Shown here: positions 8,401-17,936 of the stretch, in pieces
Position numbering within the stretch: position 1 is the first letter of the stretch
Layout: every line of letters starts with the position of its first letter
Assembly: GCF_000373105.1 (NCBI RefSeq)
Contig: NZ_KB890413.1
Span: 131,399 to 195,398, forward strand
Direction of reading: 5' to 3'
From: Neolewinella persica DSM 23188
GTDB taxonomy: Bacteria > Bacteroidota > Bacteroidia > Chitinophagales > Saprospiraceae
DNA length: 64,000 nucleotides
Position numbers and translations under genes: made by a program
Notes under the pieces: generated by a model
What the model was told of the DNA's origin: nothing
Seen by the model: only the letters and a program-made list of their open reading frames with translations
Databases searched by the model: none

Positions 8401-11400
8401 ATGATAACCGGTATGAAAAAGCTTTCATTTTTCCTCACCCTGCTTCTTGTCCCGTTGGCCTGCACCTGCGTCCTCGCCCAAAATATTGGCCTGGACTTGA
8501 AACGCATCGTCCGCCTAACACCTGACGCACGCGAAATTGGCACCCCCGACAATAACCCGGCGCTCGACACCATCGTCCTGACACTCGCCTATTACGGTGG
8601 AATGCCCCATGCTGAAAGGATCGAAGCATTGCTGTCTGGCCCGGAATTGCTGGCGCATTATTCCGCTAACGGACCGATTCGGACTTACCTGCTCAACGAA
8701 AAGCTGGATCGCCTCCTGGAAGAATATATACCGGCTGAAGGGCTCGAAGTTCCTTCGCGCCTGGACGTTGCCGACCGGGGTGCCTTCCTGCGAAAACTGC
8801 CCGGAGCCGAGCTTTTCAGCCGGAATGGGATGATCGACCTAGGTAAAATCCACAAGGTATTCTCTGCCCCTCCGGCCGACAACCTGAGCCTGAAGGCAGC
8901 CGCCAAAAGCGCCAATGACCAACCTACCGGGCTTTCCACCTCCAACCTGGTGGGGTCTGCCCTGGCTGGCCTAAGCGACTGGATCAGCCGACGGGCCCAG
9001 GAAGAACTGACATACACTTTCCTGACTAAATTGCGGGAGGATATTCAACGTAACGACCTTAACTATCTGTTCCCACAGACCAACGAATTTCTGCCAACGC
9101 TCGACCTGCTGAACTACAAGTCCATCCTGCCCAGCATTCGCAGAGCTTTTGTGGAAGACCTCAACGCCATTGCTTATAATTTCGGCAATTACCTCGATGC
9201 CCGCAACGAGGCAACGTTCCGCGATCCGGTGGTGTACAACGTCTTTCTCATTTACCGTATTCTGGACCTGGAGATGAGGGACGTTCCGCTGGCTGACATC
9301 CTGGCCTTCACCTACGGCGAACTGGAACGCACGCGTATTGATACACGCTGCGCCATTGATCTCCGAATGACTAAGGTCGATACGACCAACCCCGGCTACC
9401 AGGCCATTCTCCGTGCCTTTGATGGCCTGACCGTGGCCAATGCCAACCTAAACAATCGTTTCCTGGCAGCAAGGGACACCCTGAGCGAGCGGCTGTTCAA
9501 CCCGCTGCTGACCGAAATCGAAGAGGACGACTTCGCCAGCGCAAACTTCGATGCTTTCTTTGGCCGGATCGACAGCATTTACACGCCGGTTGATAACGCC
9601 CGGCTTCCCCTGAAAAATAACTACTGGGAGACGAACAGCAACCCGCCCGCCACCGGCATTGTACAAGCCTGGCTCCGCGGAGAAGAGGCCTATGAATTCT
9701 ACGAGGCCTACCCCAGCCTGGCCCGGTTTGATCAGCTTTTCGGGCCTGACGCGGATAGGCTGGGCCCCAACCAGCTCCGTGCTGCCGGCCTTACGGCTGT
9801 GCGCGAAGTACTTGCTCACCGAAAACAATTGAACGCCTACGAGGGCCAACTGAATCGCCTGCGCGCAGCGCAGGAGGGCCTCCAAAACATTAGGACTGAA
9901 ATACGGAGTCATCGTGCAGAAGCGGCGCTAAAAGCCCAATCCCTGGCCGAGACGCAAGCTCAGCTGCTGGCCGATATTCATGCGGAAGCCAACGTCTCCG
10001 ATGCTCCCGCCCTGCGCATGCTGGCCCGGCTGACCGAAGAAATACTTCCGGAAACTAAAGCTGGGAAACAGCGCCTGGCCTCCATTCGTCAGCGACTAAC
10101 CGAGTGGGTAAAAGTGGAAGGCAATGCCAACTCCCCCCTGGCCGCAAAAATGCGGGAAGCACCTAAACAGGCCGACTACTTCATCCCCCTGCAGCCCGCC
10201 ATTGAAAACGCCAGACTGGCCTATAACGACCTGGCTGCTGCCGTGGAAACTTACAGCGCCAACCAGGCCGACAGCCTTGTCCGGGCTTACCATAACCTCT
10301 CCACCTTCGAGACCGTTTTCGGAATGGCACAGCAGGTGTTTTTTCTGCTGTCCGTCGATGCGACCAGCAACGACAGACTTTTTGTCAACAACAACGAACT
10401 GGCTTTATTCCAGACCAACGCCAATGCCCGGCAGCTCTTTGCCGGTATCGGCATGGAACGGCTGAACCGGGTTCCGGACCTGGGTGAATTTTCCACCAAC
10501 GGCGTTACGGGTTTCCTTTTAGACTTTGGCCGTTATCTTTCTGAATTCCAGGCGGCTTCAGGCGGTAAACCCATGAACGGGCTGTCTCCAAAGCAACGCA
10601 AGCGTATTGCAGCAGTCAGCTTCATTACTCAAACAATGGAAAGCCTGCTGGAGGCTCCGGTTTTCAACACGAACGGCCAGGCTGGGAAGCCTGCTTCTTT
10701 AATTGAGCGGTTCCCTGCCTTTTCGGAAGTTCCCGCAGTGAGCAAGGAATTGAATGAACTGTTCCGGCTCAGTCAAACGGGAGAATACCGATACGCCGTC
10801 GATAACCTACTGAACCTTCTCCGGTTATTCGACGTAGCGCCAACGGCCAGCAAAAAACAGCAGCGGCTGGAGGACCGGCGAGATAAGCTACAAAATCTCA
10901 TTGAAGATTATGTTGTCAACCAGGACAAAGACCTGAAGGCCATTGGGCTGGCACCGCCAAATGCGGCGGCCTTACCTCTGGTCGGCGACGATAACCGAGA
11001 CAAATTGCTGATCTCCCGGTACGAGGCGGAGTTGAATACGCTGGGGCTTGACGTTTACGCGAAGCAGGATGCCGCCAACAGCATCCGTGACCTGAAAGTC
11101 CGCCGAATCCAGGAAGAGTTACAATTGATACAAAAAAAATTACGGAAGCTGAACCCTCAACGGGTCGACCGTTTTCAGGAAAAGCTGTTTAAGTACGGCA
11201 CCTTTATGGCCGACGTAGCGGCGGCGAACGATCCATCAGACTTCGAGGCGGCACTTACGGCGATTGCACTTCCGGTAGGTAGTTCGCAGATTAAGCGGAA
11301 CCGGCCGTCGAGCCTCGAGCTCGGGGCTTACTTTGGTCTTGCGCTGAGTCGTGAGCGGTTAATCTTTCCTCCCAACATCAACACAGAAGGCATTAAGGAA

Positions 11401-11787
11401 GAAGATTTTGGCGCGGCCTTGTTTGTCCCCGTTGGGTTTAGCTACAGCCGGAATATCGGTGGGCGTAAATCCATCACCTTCTTTGGCTCTATTCTTGACC
11501 TCGGAGCCATAACCGCCTTCCGCCTTGGCAGCCAACCCGATGGGCCTGCGAGCCCCAGAGTGGAACGGTTGCCGGTATTCCGCCCAGCCAACGTCATTGC
11601 ACCTGGCTTTCACCTGATGTATAACTTCCCCAAATCTCCCTTCACCTTAGGGCTGGGGGTACAGGATGGGCCGAGTGTACGCGAGTTCACAATTGCCAAT
11701 TCCACTAAAGTACGGGAAGCCCGTAGCGTACGGGGGATGCTGACGTTGAGCATTGATGTACCGGTGTTTCGGTTTTTTAATAAGTAG
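8401..11787 (+). CDS. large exported protein of unknown function with barrel-like C-terminus
   Basis: A 1128-residue protein with a signal peptide; the ATG at 8413 (MKKLSFFLTLLLVPLACTC) may be a better start than 8401. The PLACTCVLAQ stretch has a Cys that could be lipidated, but a conventional cleavage after LAQ is equally possible. Residues about 60-980 are helical, with long charged segments (for example around 480-560 and 870-960) that look like coiled coils. The last 150 residues alternate in a beta pattern (LELGAYFGLALSRERL, FGAALFVPVGFSYSR, SVRGMLTLSIDVPVFRFFNK) and end in aromatic residues, which suggests a small outer-membrane beta structure. No family was recognised. The gene follows the 216-aa ORF closely. 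Confidence 0.65.
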   Translation: MITGMKKLSFFLTLLLVPLACTCVLAQNIGLDLKRIVRLTPDAREIGTPDNNPALDTIVLTLAYYGGMPHAERIEALLSGPELLAHYSANGPIRTYLLNEKLDRLLEEYIPAEGLEVPSRLDVADRGAFLRKLPGAELFSRNGMIDLGKIHKVFSAPPADNLSLKAAAKSANDQPTGLSTSNLVGSALAGLSDWISRRAQEELTYTFLTKLREDIQRNDLNYLFPQTNEFLPTLDLLNYKSILPSIRRAFVEDLNAIAYNFGNYLDARNEATFRDPVVYNVFLIYRILDLEMRDVPLADILAFTYGELERTRIDTRCAIDLRMTKVDTTNPGYQAILRAFDGLTVANANLNNRFLAARDTLSERLFNPLLTEIEEDDFASANFDAFFGRIDSIYTPVDNARLPLKNNYWETNSNPPATGIVQAWLRGEEAYEFYEAYPSLARFDQLFGPDADRLGPNQLRAAGLTAVREVLAHRKQLNAYEGQLNRLRAAQEGLQNIRTEIRSHRAEAALKAQSLAETQAQLLADIHAEANVSDAPALRMLARLTEEILPETKAGKQRLASIRQRLTEWVKVEGNANSPLAAKMREAPKQADYFIPLQPAIENARLAYNDLAAAVETYSANQADSLVRAYHNLSTFETVFGMAQQVFFLLSVDATSNDRLFVNNNELALFQTNANARQLFAGIGMERLNRVPDLGEFSTNGVTGFLLDFGRYLSEFQAASGGKPMNGLSPKQRKRIAAVSFITQTMESLLEAPVFNTNGQAGKPASLIERFPAFSEVPAVSKELNELFRLSQTGEYRYAVDNLLNLLRLFDVAPTASKKQQRLEDRRDKLQNLIEDYVVNQDKDLKAIGLAPPNAAALPLVGDDNRDKLLISRYEAELNTLGLDVYAKQDAANSIRDLKVRRIQEELQLIQKKLRKLNPQRVDRFQEKLFKYGTFMADVAAANDPSDFEAALTAIALPVGSSQIKRNRPSSLELGAYFGLALSRERLIFPPNINTEGIKEEDFGAALFVPVGFSYSRNIGGRKSITFFGSILDLGAITAFRLGSQPDGPASPRVERLPVFRPANVIAPGFHLMYNFPKSPFTLGLGVQDGPSVREFTIANSTKVREARSVRGMLTLSIDVPVFRFFNK
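8461..8478 (+). repeat. divergent copy of the 18-bp head in a signal peptide
   Basis: Reads TGCACCTGCGTCCTCGCC, two changes from the head consensus, and encodes CTCVLA at the end of the signal peptide. The match may be chance, but two other genes carry closer head copies in the same frame at the same place (20442-20460 and 26009-26026). Confidence 0.3.
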
Positions 11788-11793
11788 GTTCGG

Positions 11794-11868
11794 GTTATCA
11801 GGTTATCGAGTTGTCAAGTTGTCGGGTTATCCGCTTATCTCGACAACCTGACAACTCGACGATCTGAT
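11794..11868. repeat. octamer-phased inverted array, likely bidirectional terminator-type structure
   Basis: GTT(A/G)TC words lie at 11794, 11802, 11810, 11818 and 11826, with CTTATC at 11834. GACAAC-type words lie at 11842, 11850 and 11858, with GATTTC at 11866. All ten units keep one 8-bp phase across the centre. The arms 11797-11824 and 11841-11868 pair with only about four mismatches in 28 bp. The array exactly fills the gap between two convergent stop codons, which suits a bidirectional transcription end, although it lacks a clean U-tract. Confidence 0.75.
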
Positions 11869-11869
11869 T

Positions 11870-12733
11870 TCACGCATCAGTCTCCTCCCGGTACTCCGTC
11901 GGTGTTATGCCGATGTACCGTTTAAACACCCGGCTGAAATAAGGTGCATCCCGGAATCCACAGGCATACATCACTTCCTGGATACTCTCCGGGCTATTTC
12001 CCAGTAGTTCTCTGGCCCGATCAAGTCGAAAATTATTGAGGAATACGGTGAATGGTTGATTGGTGTGTGCTTTAAAAAAGCGGCAAAACGAATTAGTCGT
12101 CATACCGATAGCCGCGGCCATGGAGGCGGAGGTCAACACCTGATCGTATTGTTCGTTGATGATCCGGAAGATGTGGTCGAGGCGTTTAAGTTCGGCCGGT
12201 TTCAGTTGTGCCGGGAGGTCGCCAGGGTTGGAAAACAGGGTACGTACGGCAGGATCGGCAGCCATGATCCGGAGACTTTCAAGAAAGAGCAATAATTGCC
12301 CTGCGCGATTTTGGCCCGGCATGGCTTCAAAATGCATTGCGACCTGGGCTTTTATGGCCTGGGAGAAAATCAGGCCATAACGGGATCGGCCGGTCAGTTC
12401 CATCAGCGGTTTAAATTCGGGAAATGCTGCTAGACGGCTCGTCACGAACGTCTCGTCGAACTGCACCACTACCTCTAGTTGGTCCGGCAAATCCGTATTT
12501 CCAAAAGCGGTGTGCGGCAAATCCGGTCCGATGAAGAGTAGGATGCCGTCGTCGTACTGAAGTTGTTTTGTACAGATATTTAGGGTACCCCGCCCATTCT
12601 TTATGTAGACGACCTCATACTCCGGGTGTACATGCCATCCCATGCCCGGGCAGACATGGCCACTGGGATAAATACCAACTTTCATCGATCTGGTTGGAGC
12701 AAGGCCAATTTGTTCGATTTTCATTTTTTTCAT
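11870..12733 (-). CDS. AraC-family transcriptional regulator
   Basis: Cytoplasmic DNA-binding regulator. The N-terminal half is a cupin-like sensor domain: WHVHPEYEVVYIKNGRGTL, then a second strand set ending GPDLPHTAF. The C-terminal half is a typical AraC double helix-turn-helix: SMAAAIGMTTNSFCRFFKAH, then the second helix and the signature CGFRDAPYFSRVFKRYIGITPTEYR (shown in parts of the family pattern). The frame is open upstream to 12877, but the added residues look unlike the family, so the ATG at 12733 is preferred (287 aa); 12724 is also possible. It is divergent from an MFS transporter and probably controls it. A TAGATTTG box lies at 12767-12774. The ligand is unknown; the cupin architecture suggests a sugar. 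Confidence 0.88.
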   Translation of the reverse strand: MKKMKIEQIGLAPTRSMKVGIYPSGHVCPGMGWHVHPEYEVVYIKNGRGTLNICTKQLQYDDGILLFIGPDLPHTAFGNTDLPDQLEVVVQFDETFVTSRLAAFPEFKPLMELTGRSRYGLIFSQAIKAQVAMHFEAMPGQNRAGQLLLFLESLRIMAADPAVRTLFSNPGDLPAQLKPAELKRLDHIFRIINEQYDQVLTSASMAAAIGMTTNSFCRFFKAHTNQPFTVFLNNFRLDRARELLGNSPESIQEVMYACGFRDAPYFSRVFKRYIGITPTEYREETDA

Positions 12734-12766
12734 TTGCCTCAAATTACCCAAAACACAGTCACACAT

Positions 12767-12774
12767 CAAATCTA
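12767..12774 (-). promoter_or_regulatory. TAnnTTTG -7 promoter element
   Basis: On the minus strand this reads TAGATTTG, an exact TAnnTTTG match, 34 bp upstream of the chosen AraC start codon. It lies upstream of 12733 but inside the longer open frame, which supports the shorter start. A TTG at 12789-12791 (minus strand) is closer than the usual -33 spacing. Confidence 0.35.
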
Positions 12775-12908
12775 CCGGATAAATCGGGCAACACATTGGA
12801 TAAATTCGCCTACTTCCTCCCGATTTTTTGCCGTCCCTTTGCACAAGTGCTTGAAGTAGTCTCCAAAATTTCCACACAAGCGCTAAAGTAACTGACTAAA
12901 TTGGCCCC

Positions 12909-14072
12909 ATGCATTCACTCCTCCTCATTCTTCGCAACCGCCGCTACCTCGCCCCGGCGTGGGTTTTTGCCTCTCTCAACATCATTGTTGGCACCTGGGC
13001 CTTGTACATTCCCTCCGTCAAGGTAAAACTACAGCTGGACGATGCGACCCTGGGGCTGGCCCTGCTGGCATTTTCAATCGGCATGCTGGTCATTATTCCG
13101 CTGTCTTCCCGCATCATTAAGAGCATAGGTTTGGGTCGGGTGACGCTGCTCGGCATCATCACCTTTGGCTTTGCGATGGTAGCTCCCGTGCTTGCGCCGA
13201 CGTTTCTGATCTTGTGCCTGGCACTTTTCGGAGCGGGGATGCTTACCTCATTAACGGACATTTCTATGAATGCGCTGATATCGGAACTTGAAAAAGAAGA
13301 CGACGTCAACATTATGTCGGCGGCGCACGGTTTCTTCAGTATGGGTGGGGTAATTGGCGCGGGCATTGGCAGTCTGTTGATCCCCTTATTTAGTGCTCCC
13401 TGGCAGCATGCGTTGTTAATTGGTGGATTTGTTTTGGGTACCAACCTGCTACTTTCGGGCAGTTATTCGGCCACAAAGAGCCCGGAGACCGACCGGGGCG
13501 AAGGGGGTTTCAACCTTGGGCTGCTTCGGCCGCTGTTGGGGCTGGCCATCATCAGTTTCATGATCATGGGCAGCGAGGGCGCCATCGAGCATTGGAGCAA
13601 ACTATACATGCTGGACATTGTAAAAATCGGATCTGATCAATTGGCAGGCTTTGGCTTTGTAGCGTTTTCGGCCACCATGATGCTGGGGCGTTTCCTGGGC
13701 GATGGCATTTCTTCCCGGATCGGCCCGCTGAAGATCATCATGGCCGGAACAGCCCTGGCGGCACTCGGTTTCCTGGCGGTACTGACGGCGGGGTATTGGT
13801 CAGCGCTGATCGGTTTTGCTTTGGTAGGACTGGGGTTTTCAGTCATCATTCCAGAGCTCTTTCGTCTGGCGGGAAAGACGAAGGGGGTTTCTTCTTCCGA
13901 AGGGATTGCGCTGGTGGCCGGCTTGGGGTACGTTGGCTTTCTGGCCAGTCCGGCCCTGCTGGGATTCCTCTCCGGTATTGGCTCGTTGCGGCTAAGTTTC
14001 ACTGCATTACTGGCAGTAGCGGTTGTAGCATTTATGATTGCGGGGGTGATGAAGCGAAGGCGAAAGGGTTAA
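12909..14072 (+). CDS. major facilitator superfamily transporter
   Basis: A 387-residue integral membrane protein with about 12 hydrophobic helices in two halves. The pattern resembles sugar/YbjJ-like MFS permeases: the opening helix WVFASLNIIVGTWALYIPSV, the SRIIKSIGLGRVTLLG loop after helix 2 in the position of the MFS motif A, and a charged tail (KRRRKG). The substrate is not deducible; a sugar or small organic compound is a guess based on the divergent cupin-AraC regulator. The ATG at 12909 lies shortly after a TAAATTGG near-match to the -7 box. The 3' end of the gene runs into an octamer-phased array. Confidence 0.85.
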   Translation: MHSLLLILRNRRYLAPAWVFASLNIIVGTWALYIPSVKVKLQLDDATLGLALLAFSIGMLVIIPLSSRIIKSIGLGRVTLLGIITFGFAMVAPVLAPTFLILCLALFGAGMLTSLTDISMNALISELEKEDDVNIMSAAHGFFSMGGVIGAGIGSLLIPLFSAPWQHALLIGGFVLGTNLLLSGSYSATKSPETDRGEGGFNLGLLRPLLGLAIISFMIMGSEGAIEHWSKLYMLDIVKIGSDQLAGFGFVAFSATMMLGRFLGDGISSRIGPLKIIMAGTALAALGFLAVLTAGYWSALIGFALVGLGFSVIIPELFRLAGKTKGVSSSEGIALVAGLGYVGFLASPALLGFLSGIGSLRLSFTALLAVAVVAFMIAGVMKRRRKG

Positions 14073-14250
14073 AGGGAGCAAAGGAGAAAGTGGCGCGGCC
14101 GCAGGTGCAGGGTAAGGTTTCAGTAGCAAATTAAAATCCCCTCCCAACCCTCCCCACGGGGGAGGGCCGGGGAGGAGATTTCATTTGGGCCATTAGGCGC
14201 CAATAACCTTGCTTTCAATACCCTTTACCCTTGCACCAGCGGCCCCGCCC
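14053..14250. repeat. inverted pair of heads enclosing a GC-rich hairpin
   Basis: Read on the minus strand, an exact head copy (14092-14109) is followed by an octamer-phased CTTTnnCC array that extends into the last codons of the MFS gene. About 120 bp on, a second head with two changes lies on the plus strand at 14231-14250, so the two heads face each other; their flanks (TTACCCTGCACC and TTACCCTTGCACC) also match. Between them is a strong G/C hairpin (about 14136-14181), AATCCCCTCCCAACCCTCCC paired with a GGGGGAGGGCCGGGGAGG strand. The remaining gap to 14400 holds no gene; the TonB receptor promoter should be there. Confidence 0.65.
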
Positions 14251-14400
14251 ACCTCCGAAAGAGGCAGCATCGTAAAAGTCGGCCTTTTGTAATTAACGCC
14301 GTCTTAACGTAGGCCGAGCAATCGAATCAGCCTCACATAACGTCTTGATAGGGTAAACCAAGCCCTCTACCCGTTGTTGGGCACCAAAGACCTCGACTAA

Positions 14401-16785
14401 ATGCGTAAATTTTACTTGTTCACCCTACTATTGGTAACCCTGGCGACGAGCCTCGCCGCCCAGGAGCGTGTAACCGTCAAAGGCTACGTCAAAGACGCCA
14501 GTAACGGAGAAACCCTGATTGGTGCCACCGTATTCCTAAACGGCACAACCAAGGGCACAGCGACCAACGAATATGGCTTTTATTCCCTGACCGTCGACCC
14601 GGGCAACTACACCCTGGTGGCTTCCTACCTCGGCTATGAGGACCAGCGCAGGGACGTAGAACTCCTGGGAAGTTTCACCGTCGATTTTGAACTGGGAGTA
14701 GCCGGTACACTGCTCAATGAGATTGTGGTTACGGCCGAAGAAGAGGATCAGAACGTGCGGGAAGTTCAGATGTCGGTGGAAAACCTGGACATGTCCACCA
14801 TCGAACGGCTGCCAGCCCTGCTTGGTGAAGTTGACGTGCTGAGGAGCATTCAACTCCTGCCCGGGGTAAGCTCGGTAGGGGAAGGTGCCGCAGGCTTCAA
14901 TGTCCGGGGTGGATCTATTGATCAGAACCTGGTGATTCTTGACGAAGCGCCCGTATTCAACTCCAGCCACCTATTCGGTTTCTTTTCCGTTTTCAACCCT
15001 GATGCGGTGAAAGGTGTAAAGCTGTACAAGGGTGGCATTCCGGCCCGGTATGGTGGCCGCCTGTCCTCCATCCTTGATGTCCGTATGAAAGAAGGTAACA
15101 ACAAGCAACTTGAAGTGCAGGGAGGTATCGGCACCATTTTTAGTCGCCTAAGTGTGGAAGCGCCAATTGTAAAAGACAAATCTTCCTTCCTGCTGGCGGG
15201 TCGCCGTTCTTACATTGATGTATTGGCCGCACCATTTCTGGGCGATAACCTCTCTGGCACCCGGCTCAATTTCTATGATCTTACGCTGAAGACCAACTAC
15301 AAATTCAGTGATAAAGACCAGGTTTTTCTTAGTGGTTATCTGGGCCGCGACGTCTTCGCTCCCGGTGACCAGGCGGGCTTCAGCTGGGGTAACACCACCG
15401 GTACGCTGCGTTGGAACCACCTGTTTAACGACCGGCTGTTCAGCAACCTGACATTCTATTATTCCGACTACGATTACGCCATCAATTTTGGCGACGACCC
15501 AGAGGAGGATGCTTTTGATTGGGATGCAAGCATCGTCAATTTCAGTGCCAAGCCGGAGTTTAGCTACTTCATTACGCCCGATAACGTCGTCCGTTTCGGC
15601 GGGCAGGGCATCTACTATCGCTTTGAGCCGGCCAACGCCATTGCCGTCAGCGACGGAGAAGAGATAGACATCAGCATTAACAACCAGTGGGCGGTGGAAA
15701 GCAGTGTCTTCCTGGAGAATGAGCTAGGTTTATTAAAAGGAAAAGTCAAGCTCAACTATGGTCTGCGGGCCAGCTATTTTGCTTACCTGGGCGGTCGCCC
15801 CGTCTACGAATTTGGCGAAGCGCCTGCAGAGGGGCTTGGCCGGCCATTGACCGGCGTCACGCAAACGGAGAAAGGAGAAACCATTAAGAACTGGTTTAAC
15901 CTGGAGCCCCGGGCTTCCATTCAATACCAACTCAACCCAACCAGTTCCCTCAAGGCCAGTTACCAGCGGACGGCGCAGTACATTCATCTACTGAGTAATA
16001 CGACCGCTTCCATCCCGCTCGACATCTGGACCCCAAGCACCAACAACATTGAACCCCAACTGGCCGACCAGGTAGCCCTCGGTTACTTCCGGAACTTCAA
16101 GGAAAACACTTATGAGGCCAGCTTCGAGGTCTACTATAAGGACTTCAATCAGCTGATCGACTACGTAGATGGTGCAGATCTGGTGCTGAACGAGCTGGTG
16201 GAAGGCCAAACCATTGAGGGGGACGGCCGCGCTTATGGTGCGGAATTCCAGGTCAAGAAGGTCAAAGGACGTTTCAACGGCTGGATCAGCTATACGCTGT
16301 CGAAGACCGAACGGCTTACCCCCGGGGTAAACAACAACGAGTACTACCCCAGCCGGTTTGACCAATTACACAACTTCAACGTCACCGGTTTCTACGACCT
16401 GAGCGACCGAGCCACCCTGAGCGCCACCTTCGTTTATAATACGGGAACACCCGTTACGCTGGCCAGCAGCGGGTATTACCAATTGGGTTACTTTGTACCA
16501 CACAACGAGGGTGGCGGGCGCAACAATTTCAGAATTCCGGACTACCATCGCCTCGATGTTTCGGTAACGCTTGACCCCAAGAAAGAGAACGCCAATAAGC
16601 GCTGGAAAGGGCAATGGGTATTTGGGGTGTACAACCTTTATGGTCGGCGCAACGCCTTCACGATCTCGGGCACCCAGAGTGAGGGTCGGCCGGTCATCGG
16701 AACGCCGATCATGACCGAATCCAACCAGCTGAGCGTAGTGGGTAGCATCATCCCGAGCATCAGTTACAACTTCAAATTTAAGTAA
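14401..16785 (+). CDS. TonB-dependent outer-membrane receptor with CarboxypepD_reg-like domain
   Basis: Outer-membrane TonB-dependent transporter of 794 aa. The signal peptide is MRKFYLFTLLLVTLATSLAA. Residues about 23-110 form a carboxypeptidase-regulatory-like beta sandwich (VKGYVKDASNGETLIGATVF). A plug follows with LRSIQLLPGVSSVGEGAAGF, NVRGGSIDQNLVILDEAPVF and PARYGGRLSSILDVRMKEGN. The rest is a beta-barrel that ends in SISYNFKFK. The gene is followed at once by a DUF4249 lipoprotein, a pairing common in Bacteroidota. It is not a SusC type, since there is no SusD partner. The substrate is unknown. Confidence 0.9.
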   Translation: MRKFYLFTLLLVTLATSLAAQERVTVKGYVKDASNGETLIGATVFLNGTTKGTATNEYGFYSLTVDPGNYTLVASYLGYEDQRRDVELLGSFTVDFELGVAGTLLNEIVVTAEEEDQNVREVQMSVENLDMSTIERLPALLGEVDVLRSIQLLPGVSSVGEGAAGFNVRGGSIDQNLVILDEAPVFNSSHLFGFFSVFNPDAVKGVKLYKGGIPARYGGRLSSILDVRMKEGNNKQLEVQGGIGTIFSRLSVEAPIVKDKSSFLLAGRRSYIDVLAAPFLGDNLSGTRLNFYDLTLKTNYKFSDKDQVFLSGYLGRDVFAPGDQAGFSWGNTTGTLRWNHLFNDRLFSNLTFYYSDYDYAINFGDDPEEDAFDWDASIVNFSAKPEFSYFITPDNVVRFGGQGIYYRFEPANAIAVSDGEEIDISINNQWAVESSVFLENELGLLKGKVKLNYGLRASYFAYLGGRPVYEFGEAPAEGLGRPLTGVTQTEKGETIKNWFNLEPRASIQYQLNPTSSLKASYQRTAQYIHLLSNTTASIPLDIWTPSTNNIEPQLADQVALGYFRNFKENTYEASFEVYYKDFNQLIDYVDGADLVLNELVEGQTIEGDGRAYGAEFQVKKVKGRFNGWISYTLSKTERLTPGVNNNEYYPSRFDQLHNFNVTGFYDLSDRATLSATFVYNTGTPVTLASSGYYQLGYFVPHNEGGGRNNFRIPDYHRLDVSVTLDPKKENANKRWKGQWVFGVYNLYGRRNAFTISGTQSEGRPVIGTPIMTESNQLSVVGSIIPSISYNFKFK

Positions 16786-16868
16786 AGGTGGAAAGGAGAA
16801 GGGGAAACAAAGAAGCCGCGGCTTCTCCCCCTCCTCTCCCTTCTTTCCCTGTCCTCCCTTCCTCCTTA
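16786..16868. repeat. purine/pyrimidine octamer-phased hairpin
   Basis: Starts right after the receptor stop codon. The purine arm (AAAGGAGA, AGGGGAAA, CAAAGAAG) faces a pyrimidine arm (CTTCTCCC, CCTCCTCT, CCCTTCTT), with a perfect AGAAGCCGCGGCTTCT palindrome at the centre. It lies between two genes that probably share function, so it could trim or attenuate the downstream message rather than end it. Confidence 0.55.
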
Positions 16869-16880
16869 AGTAAAGTGACC

Positions 16881-17789
16881 ATGAAATCACCATTCCGACT
16901 CCTCCTTTTAGCCCTTACCCCATTCTTCCTTTTCACCTGCGAAGACCCCGTCACCCTCGACTCCCGCTTCGAAGGTGCCGAACTCGTGGTGGAAGCCTGG
17001 GTGAACAACATCTCTGAACCGCAGACCATCACCCTTACGGAAACGCAGGATTACTACGACAATCGCCTCCCCACACCGGTTACCGACGCACAGGTCATCA
17101 TTTGCCAGACGGAAAATCAGTTGCCTACCGCCAACTGCTTTGTGTTTGATCACCAGGAATCTGGCAAATACGTCTGGACGCCGGCAGTAGCCGGCCAGAC
17201 CCTGGGGGAAGTAGGTACTGAATTTGGTCTCGGAATTCAGCGGGGTGACCAGCAGTACGCCGCCATTACTACTATGAACCGGACGGCGCAGCTGGACTCC
17301 ATCAGCTTCCAGTTTGAGGAAGAAGCCCTGGGCCTGGAGGAAGGTTTATACGCACAGTTGTACGCCCGTGATCCAGCGGGCCAGGGAGATGCTTATCTCA
17401 TCCGGAGTACGATCAACGACACCCTCCTGATTCGTCCATCGGAGCTGAACCTGGCCTTTGATGCAACTTTCAGCCCTGGCACCAATACTGATGGCATTGC
17501 CTTCATTTTCCCCATTCGCTTTGCCATCAATAAGCAGGACGATGATGGCTCCCCCATCCCACTGGTTGCCGGAGACAAGGTAGCCGTAGAGATTCTTTCC
17601 ATCAGCCAGGAAGCCTACCTTTTTCTGCGCATCGTACAGGAACAGGTCAATAACGGACAGAGTGGCCTTTTTGACCTACCGGTGGCCAATTCACCGGGGA
17701 ACGTATTCAATGTAGACACAGAGGAATCCATCCGTGGTTTTTTCAACGTCGCTGCTTCCGCACGCGCGGAGCGCGTTGTGGAGGAATAG
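16881..17789 (+). CDS. DUF4249-type lipoprotein
   Basis: A 302-residue lipoprotein. The ATG at 16881 starts a signal sequence MKSPFRLLLLALTPFFLFTC whose last Cys is the likely lipid anchor. An in-frame start at 16788 would only add a low-complexity sequence encoded by the hairpin repeat. The mature protein opens with VVEAWVNNISEPQTITLTET, matching the DUF4249 pattern (VEG.I...P..V.L..). DUF4249 proteins are usually encoded beside TonB receptors and are thought to sit on the outer membrane as partners of them. Here the gap to the receptor is under 100 bp. No enzymatic motif is seen. Confidence 0.8.
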   Translation: MKSPFRLLLLALTPFFLFTCEDPVTLDSRFEGAELVVEAWVNNISEPQTITLTETQDYYDNRLPTPVTDAQVIICQTENQLPTANCFVFDHQESGKYVWTPAVAGQTLGEVGTEFGLGIQRGDQQYAAITTMNRTAQLDSISFQFEEEALGLEEGLYAQLYARDPAGQGDAYLIRSTINDTLLIRPSELNLAFDATFSPGTNTDGIAFIFPIRFAINKQDDDGSPIPLVAGDKVAVEILSISQEAYLFLRIVQEQVNNGQSGLFDLPVANSPGNVFNVDTEESIRGFFNVAASARAERVVEE

Positions 17790-17936
17790 TAAGTACGATA
17801 AAAGATTTGTTTCTATATTGCGTGACCTTATCTAAATCTTAACGTCTCCATAACGATTGCCTGATCAACCTTCAGGAACGCGTTGAAACCTATTCGCCCA
17901 ATGATACGCGCCAGTCTTCATGGATGTCAGCCAGAA

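Noticed and set aside
17883-17936. N-terminal extension of the first ECF sigma factor from TTG
   Set aside because: The added 18 residues do not resemble sigma region 1 or 2, and two ATGs lie inside the extension or at its end.
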